Source of the DNA: Hyphomicrobiales bacterium | Lineage (GTDB): Bacteria > Pseudomonadota > Alphaproteobacteria > Rhizobiales > Rhizobiaceae | DNA: 64,000 nt | Assembly (NCBI GenBank): GCA_017305935.1 | Contig: JAFKJU010000016.1 | Coordinates: 142,151-206,150 of the forward strand | Direction: 5' to 3' | Shown: positions 10,211 through 19,614 of the stretch, in pieces | How positions within the stretch are numbered: the first letter of the stretch is position 1 | How the letters are laid out: each line of letters opens with the position of its first letter | The notes under the pieces: model-generated | Seen by the model: the letters and a program-made list of their open reading frames with translations, nothing else | Databases searched by the model: none | Told to the model about the DNA's origin: nothing | Program-made: the position numbers and the translations under genes

Positions 10211-11191
10211 ATGACCGTTTTCCATCGCAATGAAACCAAGGAAGCCTTGCCGGAGCGGCTGCGCGGCGGCGTCGTCGCCATCGGCAATTTCGATGGCGTG
10301 CATCGCGGCCACCAGTCGGTGCTCGCCCGCGCACTCGAACTCGCCGCCGCGCGTCAGAAACCGGCGCTGGTGTTGACCTTCGAGCCGCATCCGCGCACCG
10401 TCTTCAAGCCGCAGACGCCGGTCTTCCGCCTGACGCCGGCGCCGCTGAAGGCGCGGCTGCTCGAAGCGCTCGGCTTCCAGTCGGTGATCGAATATCCGTT
10501 CACGCCGGATTTCTCGCAGCGCTCGGCGCAGGATTTCATCACCTCGATCCTGATGGAGTGGATCGGCGTCTCGGAAGTCGTCACCGGCTTCGATTTCCAT
10601 TTCGGGCGCGGGCGCGAGGGCGGCCCGGCCTTCCTGATGTCGGCCGGCGCCCGCAACGGTTTTGGCGTCACGCTGGTCGATGCCTTCCGCGACGAGAATA
10701 CGGAGGTGATCTCGTCGAGCCGCATCCGCACTCTGTTGTCCGAAGGGGCGGTGGCGGAAGCCGCCGGCCAGCTCGGCTATCGCTACACCGTCGAGGCCGA
10801 GGTCATCCACGGCCAGCAGCTTGGCCGCACGCTCGGCTATCCCACCGCCAACATGTCGCTGCCGGGCGAGGTGACGCTGCGTCCCGGCATCTATGCCGTT
10901 CGCTTCCGGCTGGAGAACGGCGCCATCCATGACGGCGTCGCCTCCTTCGGCTATCGCCCGACGGTCATCGACAACGGCGCGCCGCTGCTCGAAACCTATC
11001 TGTTCGATTTCTCCGGCGATCTCTATGGCCAGGTCTGCTCGGTCTCCTTCTTCGGTCATCTGCGCGACGAGCTGAAATTCGACGGCCTCGAACCGCTGGT
11101 CGCTCAGATCCGCAAGGACGAGGAGGAGGCGAGGGCGCTTCTGTCCGGTGTGCGCCCGCTCGGGGTTCTCGATGAAAAGATCGCGTCCTGA
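10211..11191 (+). CDS. ribF: bifunctional riboflavin kinase / FAD synthetase
   Basis: RibF phosphorylates riboflavin to FMN and adenylates FMN to FAD. The 326-residue protein has the N-terminal nucleotidyltransferase domain (GNFDGVHRGHQ near residues 23-33, a second signature ISSSRIRTLL near 170) and the C-terminal flavokinase domain with GYPTANM near 215 and ETYLFDFSGDLYG near 262. An open frame extends upstream into the preceding gene, but the ATG at 10211 gives the family's normal N-terminus. It lies 23 bases after the HAD hydrolase gene. A terminator-like hairpin follows at 11318. Confidence 0.96.
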   Translation: MTVFHRNETKEALPERLRGGVVAIGNFDGVHRGHQSVLARALELAAARQKPALVLTFEPHPRTVFKPQTPVFRLTPAPLKARLLEALGFQSVIEYPFTPDFSQRSAQDFITSILMEWIGVSEVVTGFDFHFGRGREGGPAFLMSAGARNGFGVTLVDAFRDENTEVISSSRIRTLLSEGAVAEAAGQLGYRYTVEAEVIHGQQLGRTLGYPTANMSLPGEVTLRPGIYAVRFRLENGAIHDGVASFGYRPTVIDNGAPLLETYLFDFSGDLYGQVCSVSFFGHLRDELKFDGLEPLVAQIRKDEEEARALLSGVRPLGVLDEKIAS

Positions 11192-11317
11192 GGCGGATCG
11201 CGACGATGCTGCGCCGCGACAAACTTCGCGGCCGCCTCTTTCCTTTTGGCGTAAAACCCCCTAAACATCCGCCACCATGGCCCAATTCCGGTTGATGAAG
11301 ACGTCCCGAATTATTGG

Positions 11318-11363
11318 CCCGGCCCTCCGCGCACTCTGAGCGAGGCCGGAGGTCCGGGTTTTT
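11318..11363 (+). terminator. hairpin with T-run between ribF and ileS (terminator or leader attenuator)
   Basis: Arms 11318-11329 and 11347-11358 pair over 11 of 12 positions around a 17-base loop and are followed by TTTTT (11359-11363). It lies 127 bases past ribF and 92 before the ileS start, so it could end ribF transcription or act within an ileS leader. Confidence 0.65.
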
Positions 11364-11423
11364 GGCGTTCGGCCCCAATGGTCGGCGCGACTGACGCTTT
11401 CCGATTTTCAGACACCCTTTTAC

Positions 11424-11441
11424 GCGCCCTCAATCGGGCGC
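11424..11441 (+). other. small hairpin just upstream of the ileS start
   Basis: GCGCCC (11424-11429) and GGGCGC (11436-11441) form a six-base-pair GC stem ending 13 bases before the ileS ATG. No clear Shine-Dalgarno sequence lies between the hairpin and the start. Whether it affects translation is not shown. Confidence 0.45.
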
Positions 11442-11454
11442 CCGATGGCAGATC

Positions 11455-14361
11455 ATGACCGAGACCGCTGACAAGAACGACTATTCCTCGACCCTCTTTC
11501 TTCCGCAGACCGATTTCCCGATGCGCGCCGGCCTGCCGCAGAAGGAGCCGGAAACGGTGGCCCGCTGGCAGAAGATGGGGCTTTACAAGCAGCTGCGCGC
11601 CTCCGCCGCCGGCCGCGACAAATTCGTGCTGCATGACGGCCCGCCCTATGCCAACGGCAACATCCATATCGGCCATGCGCTGAACAAGATCCTCAAGGAC
11701 GTCATCACCCGCTCGTTCCAGATGCGCGGCCGCGACGCCAATTACGTGCCCGGCTGGGATTGCCACGGCCTGCCGATCGAATGGAAGATCGAGGAAAAAT
11801 ACCGCGAGAAGGGCAAGAACAAGGACGAGGTGCCGATCAACGAATTCCGCAGGGAATGCCGTGAATTCGCCGCCCACTGGATCAAGATCCAGTCCGAGGA
11901 GTTCAAGCGCTTGGGCATCGAGGGCGACTTCGACAATCCCTACACGACGATGAACTTCCACGCCGAGGCGCGCATCGCCGGCGAACTGCTGAAGATCGCC
12001 AAATCCGGCCAGCTCTATCGCGGCTCCAAGCCGATCATGTGGTCTGTGGTCGAGCGCACGGCGCTGGCCGAAGCGGAAGTCGAATATCAGGATTACGAAT
12101 CCGACACGATCTGGGTGAAATTCCCGGTAACTGAGGGCGCCGCCGATTTCGCCGGCGCTTCCGTCGTCATCTGGACGACCACGCCCTGGACCATCCCCGG
12201 CAACCGCGCCATCTCCTTCTCGTCGCGTTTCGGTTACGGCCTCTATGAGGTGACCGCCGCCGAGAATGATTTCGGCCCGCAGCCCGGCGAAAAGCTGATC
12301 TTCGCCAGGAAACTCGCCGAGGAATGCGCCGCCAAGGCCAAGGTGACGCTCGCTCTCGTTCGCGACGTGACGGCCGAGGAGCTGGCCAGGCTCGTCTGCG
12401 CCCATCCGCTGGCCTCGCTCGGCTATGACTTCCAGGTGCCGCTCCTCGACGGCGATCATGTCACCGACGATGCCGGCACGGGTTTCGTCCACACCGCCCC
12501 CGGCCATGGTCGCGAGGACTTCGACGCCTGGACGCACCACGCTCGCGCTCTCGAAGCGCGCGGCATCTCGGCGAAAATCCCGTTCACCGTCGACGATGCC
12601 GGTTTCTACACCGCCGATGCTCCCGGCTTCGGCCCGGAAGCGGAAGGCGGTGCCGCCCGCGTCATCGACGACAACGGCAAGAAGGGCGACGCCAACAAGC
12701 GCGTCATCGAGGCGCTGATCGCCGCCAAAAACCTGTTTGCGCGTGGCCGCCTGAAGCACACCTATCCGCATAGCTGGCGTTCCAAGAAGCCGGTGATCTT
12801 CCGCAACACGCCGCAATGGTTCGTCTACATGGACAAGGAACTCGGCGACGGCACCACGCTGCGCTCGCGCGCTCTGAACGCCATCGACGAGACCCGCTTC
12901 GTGCCCGGCGCCGGCCAGAACCGCCTGCGCGCCATGATCGAGAACCGCCCGGACTGGGTTCTTTCGCGCCAGCGCGCCTGGGGCGTGCCGATCTGCGTCT
13001 TCGTCAATGCCGGCGGCGAGATCCTGCAGGACGAGGCGGTCAATGCCCGCATCCTTGATGCCTTCGAGGCCGAAGGCGCCGACGCCTGGTTCGCCGATGG
13101 CGCCAAGGAGCGTTTCCTCGAAGGCCGTTCCGACCGGGACGAGTGGACGCAGGTGCGCGACATCCTCGACGTCTGGTTCGACTCGGGCTCGACCCATACC
13201 TTCACGCTGGAGGATCGCCCGGACCTGAAATGGCCGGCCGACGTCTATCTCGAAGGTTCCGACCAGCATCGCGGCTGGTTCCATTCCTCGCTGCTGGAAT
13301 CGGCGGCGACGCGTGGCCGCGCGCCCTATGACACCGTCATCACCCATGGTTTCACCATGGACGAGCACGGCCGCAAGATGTCGAAGTCGCTCGGCAACAC
13401 GGTCCTGCCGCAGGACGTGATGAAGGAATCCGGCGCCGATATCCTGCGCCTCTGGGTCATGACCACCGATTACTGGGAAGACCAGCGCCTCGGCAAGACG
13501 ATCATCCAGACCAATATCGACGCCTATCGCAAGCTGCGCAACACCATCCGCTGGATGCTCGGCACGCTGGCCCACGATACCGGCGAGGACATCGCCTATG
13601 CCGAGCTGCCGGAACTTGAAAAGCTGATGCTGCATCGCCTGGCCGGGCTCGACCGGCTGGTGCGCGACGGCTACGACGCCTTCGATTTCAAGCGCATCAC
13701 CCGCGCGCTGATCGATTTCTCCAATGTCGAGCTTTCGGCCTTCTATTTCGACATCCGCAAGGATGCGCTCTATTGCGACGCCCCGTCGAGCCTGCGCCGC
13801 CGGGCAAGCCTTGCGGTCATCCGCAAGCTGTTCGAATGCCTGGTGACGTGGCTCGCGCCGATGTTGCCCTTCACCACGGAGGAAGCCTGGCTGTCGCTGA
13901 AGCCGGATGCGGTCTCGGTGCATCTGGAGCAGTTCCCGGCCGTGCCCGCCGAATGGAACGATGCAGGCCTGGAAGCGAAGTGGGACAAGATCCGCGAGGT
14001 CCGCAAGGTCGTGACCGGCGCGCTGGAAATCGAGCGCAAGGACAAGCGTATCGGCTCCTCGCTGGAGGCGGCACCCGTTGTCTACATCACGGACAAGGAT
14101 CTGCTGGCGGCACTGGAAGGCCAGGATTTCGAGGAAATCTGCATTACCTCGGGTCTGACCGTGGTCGAGGGCGAGGCCCCGGCCGATGCCTTCCGCCTGT
14201 CCGAAGTGCCCGGCGTCGGCGTCGAGCCGAAGCGGGCGGAAGGGCGCAAATGCGCCCGCTCGTGGCGGATCACGGCCGATGTCGGCTCCGATCCCGACTA
14301 TCCGGACGTCTCGGCGCGCGACGCCGAGGCGCTGCGCGAGCTGGCTGCGCGCGCACGGTAA
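11455..14361 (+). CDS. ileS: isoleucine--tRNA ligase
   Basis: IleRS charges and edits tRNA-Ile. The 968-residue class I enzyme has the HIGH signature (NIHIGHAL, near residue 70), the [11 protein letters not shown] block, the CP1 editing domain around residues 200-400 ([13 protein letters not shown]), the KMSKS loop ([10 protein letters not shown], near 640) and an anticodon-binding domain. The C-terminus keeps one Cys in RKCARSW rather than a full zinc motif, which is common in this clade. It is transcribed alone, preceded by two hairpins and followed by a hairpin at 14379. Confidence 0.97.
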   Translation: MTETADKNDYSSTLFLPQTDFPMRAGLPQKEPETVARWQKMGLYKQLRASAAGRDKFVLHDGPPYANGNIHIGHALNKILKDVITRSFQMRGRDANYVPGWDCHGLPIEWKIEEKYREKGKNKDEVPINEFRRECREFAAHWIKIQSEEFKRLGIEGDFDNPYTTMNFHAEARIAGELLKIAKSGQLYRGSKPIMWSVVERTALAEAEVEYQDYESDTIWVKFPVTEGAADFAGASVVIWTTTPWTIPGNRAISFSSRFGYGLYEVTAAENDFGPQPGEKLIFARKLAEECAAKAKVTLALVRDVTAEELARLVCAHPLASLGYDFQVPLLDGDHVTDDAGTGFVHTAPGHGREDFDAWTHHARALEARGISAKIPFTVDDAGFYTADAPGFGPEAEGGAARVIDDNGKKGDANKRVIEALIAAKNLFARGRLKHTYPHSWRSKKPVIFRNTPQWFVYMDKELGDGTTLRSRALNAIDETRFVPGAGQNRLRAMIENRPDWVLSRQRAWGVPICVFVNAGGEILQDEAVNARILDAFEAEGADAWFADGAKERFLEGRSDRDEWTQVRDILDVWFDSGSTHTFTLEDRPDLKWPADVYLEGSDQHRGWFHSSLLESAATRGRAPYDTVITHGFTMDEHGRKMSKSLGNTVLPQDVMKESGADILRLWVMTTDYWEDQRLGKTIIQTNIDAYRKLRNTIRWMLGTLAHDTGEDIAYAELPELEKLMLHRLAGLDRLVRDGYDAFDFKRITRALIDFSNVELSAFYFDIRKDALYCDAPSSLRRRASLAVIRKLFECLVTWLAPMLPFTTEEAWLSLKPDAVSVHLEQFPAVPAEWNDAGLEAKWDKIREVRKVVTGALEIERKDKRIGSSLEAAPVVYITDKDLLAALEGQDFEEICITSGLTVVEGEAPADAFRLSEVPGVGVEPKRAEGRKCARSWRITADVGSDPDYPDVSARDAEALRELAARAR

Positions 14362-14378
14362 AGACTCTGGAAACTCTG

Positions 14379-14410
14379 CCGGATGAATTGCTCTTTGGCG
14401 GTTCATCCGG
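14379..14410. other. inverted repeat downstream of ileS
   Basis: CCGGATGAA (14379-14387) and TTCATCCGG (14402-14410) form a nine-base-pair perfect stem with a 14-base loop, 18 bases past the ileS stop. There is no T-run, so it is a weak terminator at best and may instead protect the transcript end. Confidence 0.45.
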
Positions 14411-14506
14411 TATTGCTGCCTGAAAATGGCCGGATTTCTCGGGCAAGCGCCAGAAAACGGGGATACGGCAAGACCTGTTCGAACCGGCGTGGCTGGAAGG
14501 GTAAGC

Positions 14507-15127
14507 ATGAAGATCAAGCATGAGTTTCGAGTGGCCGCCGGCTTCGCGGCGCTGATGGGCGCCTGCCTGTCGCTCACCGGCTGCATGTCGAGCCCCACCT
14601 ACGGCACCGACAAGACGGCGGCCGAGCAGCTTGTCGACGACCTCAGCTCGGCGGTAACCGTCGGCAGCTCCAAGCCGAAGAACAACATTGCCTATAGCCC
14701 GCGCCCGGGCCTTGTTTTGCCCAAGGACAAGCAGCAGGCGGCGCTGGTCGCGCCGCAGCAGTCGGTGGCCGGCAAGGACAATCCGCAATGGGTGGAATCG
14801 CCGGAGGAAACCCGTTCGCGCCTCGTCGCCGAAGCGGACGAGAACAAGAACAAGCCGCACTACCGCTCGCCGCTCGCCACCACCGGCGCCAATGGCCGGG
14901 CGCTGTCTGACAAGGAGCAGCAGGCCGCCTATCGCGCCGCGCGCGCCGAACAGAACGGCGCCTATGAGGAGCGCCGTTTCCTCTCCGATCCGCCGAGCAA
15001 GTATCGCGCTGCCGATCCGGCAGCCCTGACCGATCTCGGCGAGCCGGAAAAGGCCAAGGAAAAGCGCCGCAAGAAGGCCGCCGTTTCCGATAAGCAGGAT
15101 TCGAGCTGGTGGGTTCCCTTCCAGTAA
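14507..15127 (+). CDS. putative lipoprotein, unknown function
   Basis: The 206-residue product starts with a lipoprotein signal: basic MKIKHEFR, a hydrophobic core, and the lipobox LTGC with Cys at residue 26. The rest is polar, rich in Ala, Lys and Glu, with no domain I recognise, and ends in a Lys/Arg-rich stretch followed by SSWWVPFQ. It is probably a membrane-anchored periplasmic protein. The longer frame starting at 14426 lacks a ribosome site; the ATG at 14507 follows GGAAGGG. It stands alone between ileS and a UUCG-loop terminator. Similar ileS-linked lipoproteins occur in rhizobia from memory, but I cannot assign a role. Confidence 0.82.
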   Translation: MKIKHEFRVAAGFAALMGACLSLTGCMSSPTYGTDKTAAEQLVDDLSSAVTVGSSKPKNNIAYSPRPGLVLPKDKQQAALVAPQQSVAGKDNPQWVESPEETRSRLVAEADENKNKPHYRSPLATTGANGRALSDKEQQAAYRAARAEQNGAYEERRFLSDPPSKYRAADPAALTDLGEPEKAKEKRRKKAAVSDKQDSSWWVPFQ

Positions 15128-15153
15128 GGATTTGAAATTCATCGGCAAGTTCT

Positions 15154-15175
15154 GCGGCGCTTCGGCGCCGCTTTT
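15154..15175 (+). terminator. intrinsic terminator with TTCG tetraloop
   Basis: A seven-base-pair GCGGCGC/GCGCCGC stem (15154-15160, 15165-15171) is closed by the stable TTCG loop and followed by TTTT. It is placed 27 bases after the lipoprotein stop. Confidence 0.85.
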
Positions 15176-15227
15176 CGTTGGGGCATTTCCATGAAAATGC
15201 ACGAAGACAAAAAGACGGGGTGACGAC

Positions 15228-15737
15228 ATGGATGCGCGTGTAGACGAGAAGGCAGGCGGCGGGCTGCTGATCCGCGAGGCGGAGCGGGCGGATGCGGCCA
15301 CGATCCTGCGCTTCGTTCGCGAGCTGGCGATCTACGAGAAGGCCGAACACGAGGTGGCGGCGACCGAGGAAACGGTGGCCGAATCGCTGTTCGGCCCGGC
15401 CTCGGTGACGCGGGCGCTGATCTGCGAGCGAGACGGTATCGCGATCGGCTTCGCCGTCTGGTTCTTCAGCTATTCCACATGGCTCGCGAAGAACGGCCTT
15501 TATCTCGAAGACCTCTATGTGACGCCGGATGCGCGTGGTTCCGGCGCCGGCAAGGCGCTGATGAAGCGGCTCGCCCGCATCGCCGTCGAAAACGGCTGCG
15601 GCCGTTTCGAATGGAGCGTGCTCGACTGGAACGAGCCGGCCATCCGCGTCTACGACGCCATCGGCGCCGAGCCGCAGGCGGAATGGCTGCGCTACCGCAT
15701 GGCCGGCGAGGCGCTGAAGGCCTTCTCCGCCGAGTGA
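15228..15737 (+). CDS. GNAT N-acetyltransferase, diamine/SSAT-like
   Basis: The 169-residue protein is a GCN5-related acetyltransferase. It has the N-terminal IREAERADAATIL start typical of the fold, the strand LYLEDLYVTPDARGSGAGKALM (about 85-106) that contains the acetyl-CoA pyrophosphate loop (RGSGAG), and a late WNEPAIRVYDAIGAEP segment. The FFSYSTWLAKNGLYLEDL block resembles the spermidine/spermine acetyltransferase branch, so a polyamine or similar amine is a plausible substrate. It ends two bases before the convergent tadA stop. The fold is certain and the substrate is inferred. Confidence 0.9.
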   Translation: MDARVDEKAGGGLLIREAERADAATILRFVRELAIYEKAEHEVAATEETVAESLFGPASVTRALICERDGIAIGFAVWFFSYSTWLAKNGLYLEDLYVTPDARGSGAGKALMKRLARIAVENGCGRFEWSVLDWNEPAIRVYDAIGAEPQAEWLRYRMAGEALKAFSAE

Positions 15738-15739
15738 GT

Positions 15740-16198
15740 TTATTCCTCCGGCCGCCGTCCCGCGAAGAAGTCTTTCAGCAGCGCCGAGGCTTCCTCGGCG
15801 CGAAAACCGGAATAGACGTCCGGCGCATGATGACAGGTCGGGCGGGTGTAGAAGCGCACGCCATTGTCGACCGCGCCGCCCTTGGCATCCTCCGCCCCGT
15901 AATAGAGGCGGCGAATGCGGGCAAAGGAAATGGCGGCGGCGCACATGCTGCAGGGTTCGAGGGTGACATGCAGGTCGGCGCCGTTGAGCCGCTCGTTGCC
16001 GAGCAGCCGCGCCGCCTCGCGCAACACGAGGATCTCGGCATGCGCGGTGATGTCGTTCAACTCGCGGGTGCGGTTTCCGGCGCGCGCCAGCGGCCGGCCA
16101 TCGAGCACCAGCACGGCGCCGACGGGGATTTCGCCGCGTTCGCCGGCGGCTTTGGCCTCCTCCAGCGCCATCCGCATGAATTGATTTGTCGGCGGCAT
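15740..16198 (-). CDS. tadA: tRNA-specific adenosine deaminase
   Basis: TadA converts A34 of tRNA-Arg(ACG) to inosine. The 152-residue protein has the cytidine/deoxycytidylate deaminase zinc site: His53 and Glu55 in HAEI, and Cys83/Cys86 in PCSMC. The EIPVGAVLV segment precedes it as in E. coli TadA. The C-terminus (SGFRAEEASALLKDFF) also matches. It is convergent with the GNAT gene and divergent from the rluB-like gene, with 68 bases between the starts. Alternative starts at Met8 or Met10 are possible. Confidence 0.94.
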   Translation of the reverse strand: MPPTNQFMRMALEEAKAAGERGEIPVGAVLVLDGRPLARAGNRTRELNDITAHAEILVLREAARLLGNERLNGADLHVTLEPCSMCAAAISFARIRRLYYGAEDAKGGAVDNGVRFYTRPTCHHAPDVYSGFRAEEASALLKDFFAGRRPEE

Positions 16199-16266
16199 GC
16201 CTCTATTTCCCTCTTAACCGAAGCCGCGCGACCTGATACGACAGCCAAAACCAAGGCAAACAGCAA

Positions 16267-18240
16267 ATGACTTTCAAAGACAAGCCCCAGCGGGGCGGGG
16301 CGAAGCGTCCCGGCAGCGACAAGAAGCACGGCGAGCGGAGCGTCAAATCCGCCGCAAAGGGCGCGGAGCGTCCGGCTAAGAGTTTTTCGGCCAAGCCGAA
16401 GGCGGAGGATGCCGCCCCCGCATCCGACAAGGCGGAGCGCATTTCCAAGCTGATCGCGCGCGCCGGCGTCGCCTCGCGCCGCGATGTCGAGCGGATGATC
16501 ATGGAAGGCCGGGTGAAGCTGAACGGCAAGGTGCTGGACACGCCGGTCGTCAATGCGACGCTCGCCGACCGCATCGAGGTCGACGACATGCCGATCCGCG
16601 GCATCGAGCGCACCCGTCTCTGGCTCTATCACAAGCCGGCCGGTCTCGTGACCACCAATGCCGATCCCGAGGGTCGCCCGACCGTCTTCGACAACCTGCC
16701 GGAAGGCTTGCCGCGCGTCATGTCCGTCGGCCGCCTCGACATCAACACCGAAGGCCTGCTGCTGCTGACCAATGACGGCGGCCTCGCCCGCGTGCTCGAG
16801 CTGCCGGCGACCGGCTGGCTGCGCCGCTACCGCGTGCGCGCCCATGGCGCCATCGACCAGGCGGCGCTCGACAGGCTCAAGGACGGCATTGCCGTCGACG
16901 GTGTGCTCTATGGCGGCATCGAGGCGACCCTCGACCGCACGCAAGGACACAATGTCTGGATCACCATGGGCCTGCGCGAAGGCAAGAACCGCGAGATCAA
17001 GAACGTGCTCGGCGCCATCGGCCTCGAGGTCAACCGCCTGATCCGCATTTCCTATGGCCCGTTCCAGCTCGCCGACTTGCCGGAGGCGCAGGCGCTGGAA
17101 GTGCGCGGCAAGACGCTGCGCGACCAGCTCGGCCCCCGCCTGATTGCCGATTCCAACGCCAATTTCGAAGCGCCGATCTACGAAGCGGAGAAGGCGGAAG
17201 AGGAAGAACGGGCCCCGGCCGGCTGGAAGGCCGAACGCGCCGACAGGCCGCGTGGCGACAAATCCCGTGACGAGGGGCCGCGCGGCGAAAAACCCTATCG
17301 CGAAAAGCCCGGTGACCGCCGCGAAAAGGCGCTTGGACGCCTCGACACCCGCCGCGAGGAGCGTGGTGAAAAACGTTTCGGCGGTGATCGCGACCAGAAA
17401 TTCGGCGGCGACCGCGAAAAGCGCAGCGCCCCCCTGGCGCGTCCGCGCACCTCCAATGTCTGGATGGCGCCCGGCGCCCGGCCCGTGGCCGAAAAGGCCG
17501 CCAAGCAGGGTGGCGAGGCCGCGACCGAGAAGCGCGCGCCGCGTCCGCGCCCCGAAGGCGCGCCGGCCACCAAGCGTTTCGGCCGTACCAAGGATGGCCA
17601 GCCCACCCGCACCACGACCAAGCACGATCCCGACCGCAAGGGCGGCGGAAGGCCGATGACGCGTGGCGCCGCTGCCGGCCCGCGCGTGCTGGTCAATCGC
17701 GCCGAGGAAGACCGCGACTGGATCCGCGCCGAGGCGCCGGCCCCGCGCAGCCGCGACGAGGCCGACGCCCCGCGCCGTGGCCGCGATTTCGGCGACCGCA
17801 AGCCCCGTGATTTTGGCGATCGCCCGCCGCGTGGCGACTTCGGCGACCGCAAGCCGCGGGATTTTGGTGACCGAAAGCCGCGCGAATTCGACGATCGCAA
17901 GCCGCGCGGCGAGCGCTCCTTTGGTGACGGCGAGCGTCCCGCCCGTTCGTTCCGCAGCGACCGCCCCGAGGGTGGCGAGCGCCCGTTCCGCTCGGACAAG
18001 CCGTTCAAGAGCCGGGAAGGCGCGGGCAGCGGCAAGCCCTTTGGCGGCAAGCCTGGCGGTGGGAAATCCTTTGGCGGCAAACCGGGTGGCGGAAAGTCAT
18101 CTGGCGGCAAGCCCGGCGCGGGCAAGCCGCGCTCGGACCGTCCTTCGGGCGGGGATCGCCCCTTCGGCGGCAAGCCGGGCGGTGGCAGAGGCAATGGCGG
18201 CGGAAAGGGCATGACGCGCGGTGCGGATCGTCGGCGGTGA
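16267..18240 (+). CDS. rRNA large-subunit pseudouridine synthase, RluB/RsuA family, with long disordered tail
   Basis: Residues about 55-100 form an S4 RNA-binding domain (RISKLIARAGVASRRDVERMI). Residues about 120-290 form the RsuA/RluB catalytic domain with the active-site Asp in the GRLDINTEGLLLLTNDG block and the ITMGLREGKNREIKNVL segment. RluB modifies 23S U2605 in E. coli; this member probably acts on 23S rRNA. The remaining ~350 residues are low complexity: Arg/Asp/Gly-rich (GDRKPRDF repeats), then Gly/Lys-rich GGKPGGGKS repeats, ending in a basic GMTRGADRRR. Such tails occur in alphaproteobacterial members and probably bind RNA. The stop overlaps the rsmD start by 20 bases. Confidence 0.93.
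   Translation: MTFKDKPQRGGAKRPGSDKKHGERSVKSAAKGAERPAKSFSAKPKAEDAAPASDKAERISKLIARAGVASRRDVERMIMEGRVKLNGKVLDTPVVNATLADRIEVDDMPIRGIERTRLWLYHKPAGLVTTNADPEGRPTVFDNLPEGLPRVMSVGRLDINTEGLLLLTNDGGLARVLELPATGWLRRYRVRAHGAIDQAALDRLKDGIAVDGVLYGGIEATLDRTQGHNVWITMGLREGKNREIKNVLGAIGLEVNRLIRISYGPFQLADLPEAQALEVRGKTLRDQLGPRLIADSNANFEAPIYEAEKAEEEERAPAGWKAERADRPRGDKSRDEGPRGEKPYREKPGDRREKALGRLDTRREERGEKRFGGDRDQKFGGDREKRSAPLARPRTSNVWMAPGARPVAEKAAKQGGEAATEKRAPRPRPEGAPATKRFGRTKDGQPTRTTTKHDPDRKGGGRPMTRGAAAGPRVLVNRAEEDRDWIRAEAPAPRSRDEADAPRRGRDFGDRKPRDFGDRPPRGDFGDRKPRDFGDRKPREFDDRKPRGERSFGDGERPARSFRSDRPEGGERPFRSDKPFKSREGAGSGKPFGGKPGGGKSFGGKPGGGKSSGGKPGAGKPRSDRPSGGDRPFGGKPGGGRGNGGGKGMTRGADRRR
17784..17914 (+). repeat. 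in-frame tandem repeats encoding GDRKPRDF-type units
   Basis: Units of about 24-39 bases repeat imperfectly here and encode Phe-Gly-Asp-Arg-Lys-Pro-Arg-Asp variants (GDRKPRDF, GDRPPRGDF, GDRKPREF). Third positions vary, so the peptide rather than the DNA is conserved. Confidence 0.75.
18031..18125 (+). repeat. in-frame tandem repeats encoding GGKPGGGKS-type units
   Basis: Three to four copies of a ~30-base unit encode Gly-Gly-Lys-Pro-Gly-Gly-Gly-Lys-Ser with small changes. They lie near the C-terminus of the pseudouridine synthase and are a likely site of length variation between strains. Confidence 0.75.
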
Positions 18241-18778
18241 ATTTCGGGGCCGCGCTCTGGCCACGCCGCAGTCGAATGCCATTCGCCCGACGACGGACCG
18301 GACGCGCGAAAGCCTGTTCAATATCCTCTCCCACGCCTACCCGGAAAGCCTTGACGGCACGCGGGTGATCGACCTGTTCGCCGGCACCGGCGCGGTCGGG
18401 CTGGAGGCCCTGTCGCGCGGTTGCCGCCAGGCGCTGTTCGTCGAGAGCAGCGTCGAGGGGCGGGGCCTGCTCTGGGAAAACATCGAGGCGCTCGGCCTGC
18501 ATGGCCGGGCCCGCATGCTGCGCCGCGACGCCACCAAGCTTGGCGGCGTCGGCACGGCCGAGCCGTTTCATCTGCTGTTCGCCGATCCGCCCTATGGCCA
18601 GGGCGCCGGCGAGAAGGCCTTCGAGGCGGCGCATACCGGCGGCTGGCTGCAACCCCAGGCGCTCTGCATCCTCGAAGAGCGCGCCGATGTCGTGCCGGCG
18701 CTCAGTGATGCCTTCCGCTTCCTTGAAAACCGCACCTTCGGCGATACGAAGATGCATTTTTATCGTTACGCGCCGTGA
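18221..18778 (+). CDS. rsmD: 16S rRNA (guanine(966)-N(2))-methyltransferase
   Basis: RsmD methylates G966 of 16S rRNA. The 185-residue protein starts MRIVGGEFRGR, has the RPTTDRTRESLFNIL block, the SAM-binding VIDLFAGTGAVGLEALSRG (about 47-65) and the N6/N2-amine methylation motif DPPYG at about residue 122. Translation starts at a GTG inside the end of the pseudouridine synthase gene, so the two rRNA-modification genes overlap by 20 bases. The stop overlaps the next start by four bases (GTGA). Confidence 0.95.
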   Translation: MRIVGGEFRGRALATPQSNAIRPTTDRTRESLFNILSHAYPESLDGTRVIDLFAGTGAVGLEALSRGCRQALFVESSVEGRGLLWENIEALGLHGRARMLRRDATKLGGVGTAEPFHLLFADPPYGQGAGEKAFEAAHTGGWLQPQALCILEERADVVPALSDAFRFLENRTFGDTKMHFYRYAP

Positions 18779-19614
18779 CCTGCCCAACGGTAGCCGTCGC
18801 CTTCGGCGGCGGCGGCGCGCGCGGTCTCGCCCATATCCACGTCGTCGAGACGCTGGATGAGCTCGGCCTCAGCCCGGTGCGCGTCGCCGGCGCTTCCATC
18901 GGCGCCATTGTCGGGGCCGGCATGGCGGCGGGCATGCGCGGCGAAGACATCCGCGAGCACACGCTTTCCACCCTTGGCCGCAAGGCGGTGGTCGCCCATC
19001 GCCTGTGGAGCCTGCGCCCGCCCTCGATGCGCGCGGCCATGGGGCGCGGTTTCCGCTTGGGGCAGTTCGATCTGGAGCGCATCCTGCGCGCCTTCCTGCC
19101 GGCGCAGGTTCCCGGCAGTTTCGAGGCTCTGCCCACCCCGCTGCACGTCTCCGCCACCGATTATTACGGGCAGCGGGAAGTCGTGCTCGAGGCTGGCGAC
19201 CTGTTTCCGGCGCTCGCCGCCTCCGCCGCCATTCCGGCGCTGTTCATGCCGGTGACGGTCGAAGGCCGGATCATGATCGATGGCGGCATCTTCAATCCCG
19301 TGCCCTACGAGCACCTGATGCCGCATGCCGATATCGTCATCGGCGTCGATGTCGTCGGCGCGCCGGAAGGGGACGGAACCCATGTGCCGAACCGCGTCGA
19401 CAGCCTGTTCGGCGCCGGTCAGTTGATGATGCAGGCGGCGATTTCCATGAAGCTGCGGCTGCAGCCGCCGCATATCTTTCTGCGCCCGCCGGTCAACCGT
19501 TTCAGGGTGCTCGATTTCATGAAGGCGCGCCAGATTCTGGCCGAAACGGCGGTCGTCAAGGACGAGCTGAAGCGCGCCCTCGACCTCGAATTCGAAAAGC
19601 GGGCCCGCTCATGA
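18775..19614 (+). CDS. patatin-like phospholipase
   Basis: The 279-residue protein has all patatin signatures: the Gly-rich oxyanion loop GGGGARG (11-17), the nucleophile elbow GASIG with Ser41, and the catalytic Asp in DGG at about residue 169. It is close to the bacterial RssA/YlbK type of putative esterases. There is no signal peptide. It is translationally coupled to rsmD through a GTGA overlap and uses GTG as start. Its end overlaps the convergent antiporter gene by six bases. Lipid or acyl-ester hydrolysis is a family-level inference. Confidence 0.93.
   Translation: MTCPTVAVAFGGGGARGLAHIHVVETLDELGLSPVRVAGASIGAIVGAGMAAGMRGEDIREHTLSTLGRKAVVAHRLWSLRPPSMRAAMGRGFRLGQFDLERILRAFLPAQVPGSFEALPTPLHVSATDYYGQREVVLEAGDLFPALAASAAIPALFMPVTVEGRIMIDGGIFNPVPYEHLMPHADIVIGVDVVGAPEGDGTHVPNRVDSLFGAGQLMMQAAISMKLRLQPPHIFLRPPVNRFRVLDFMKARQILAETAVVKDELKRALDLEFEKRARS

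Noticed and set aside
11311..14598. 1095-codon leftward open frame opposite ileS
   Set aside because: It mirrors the codon use of ileS on the other strand, has no motifs or ribosome site, and ileS is unambiguous. High GC causes such long antisense frames.
17784..18125. Tandem repeats as a CRISPR or minisatellite
   Set aside because: The repeats are in frame, imperfect, without unique spacers, and encode the tail of the pseudouridine synthase.
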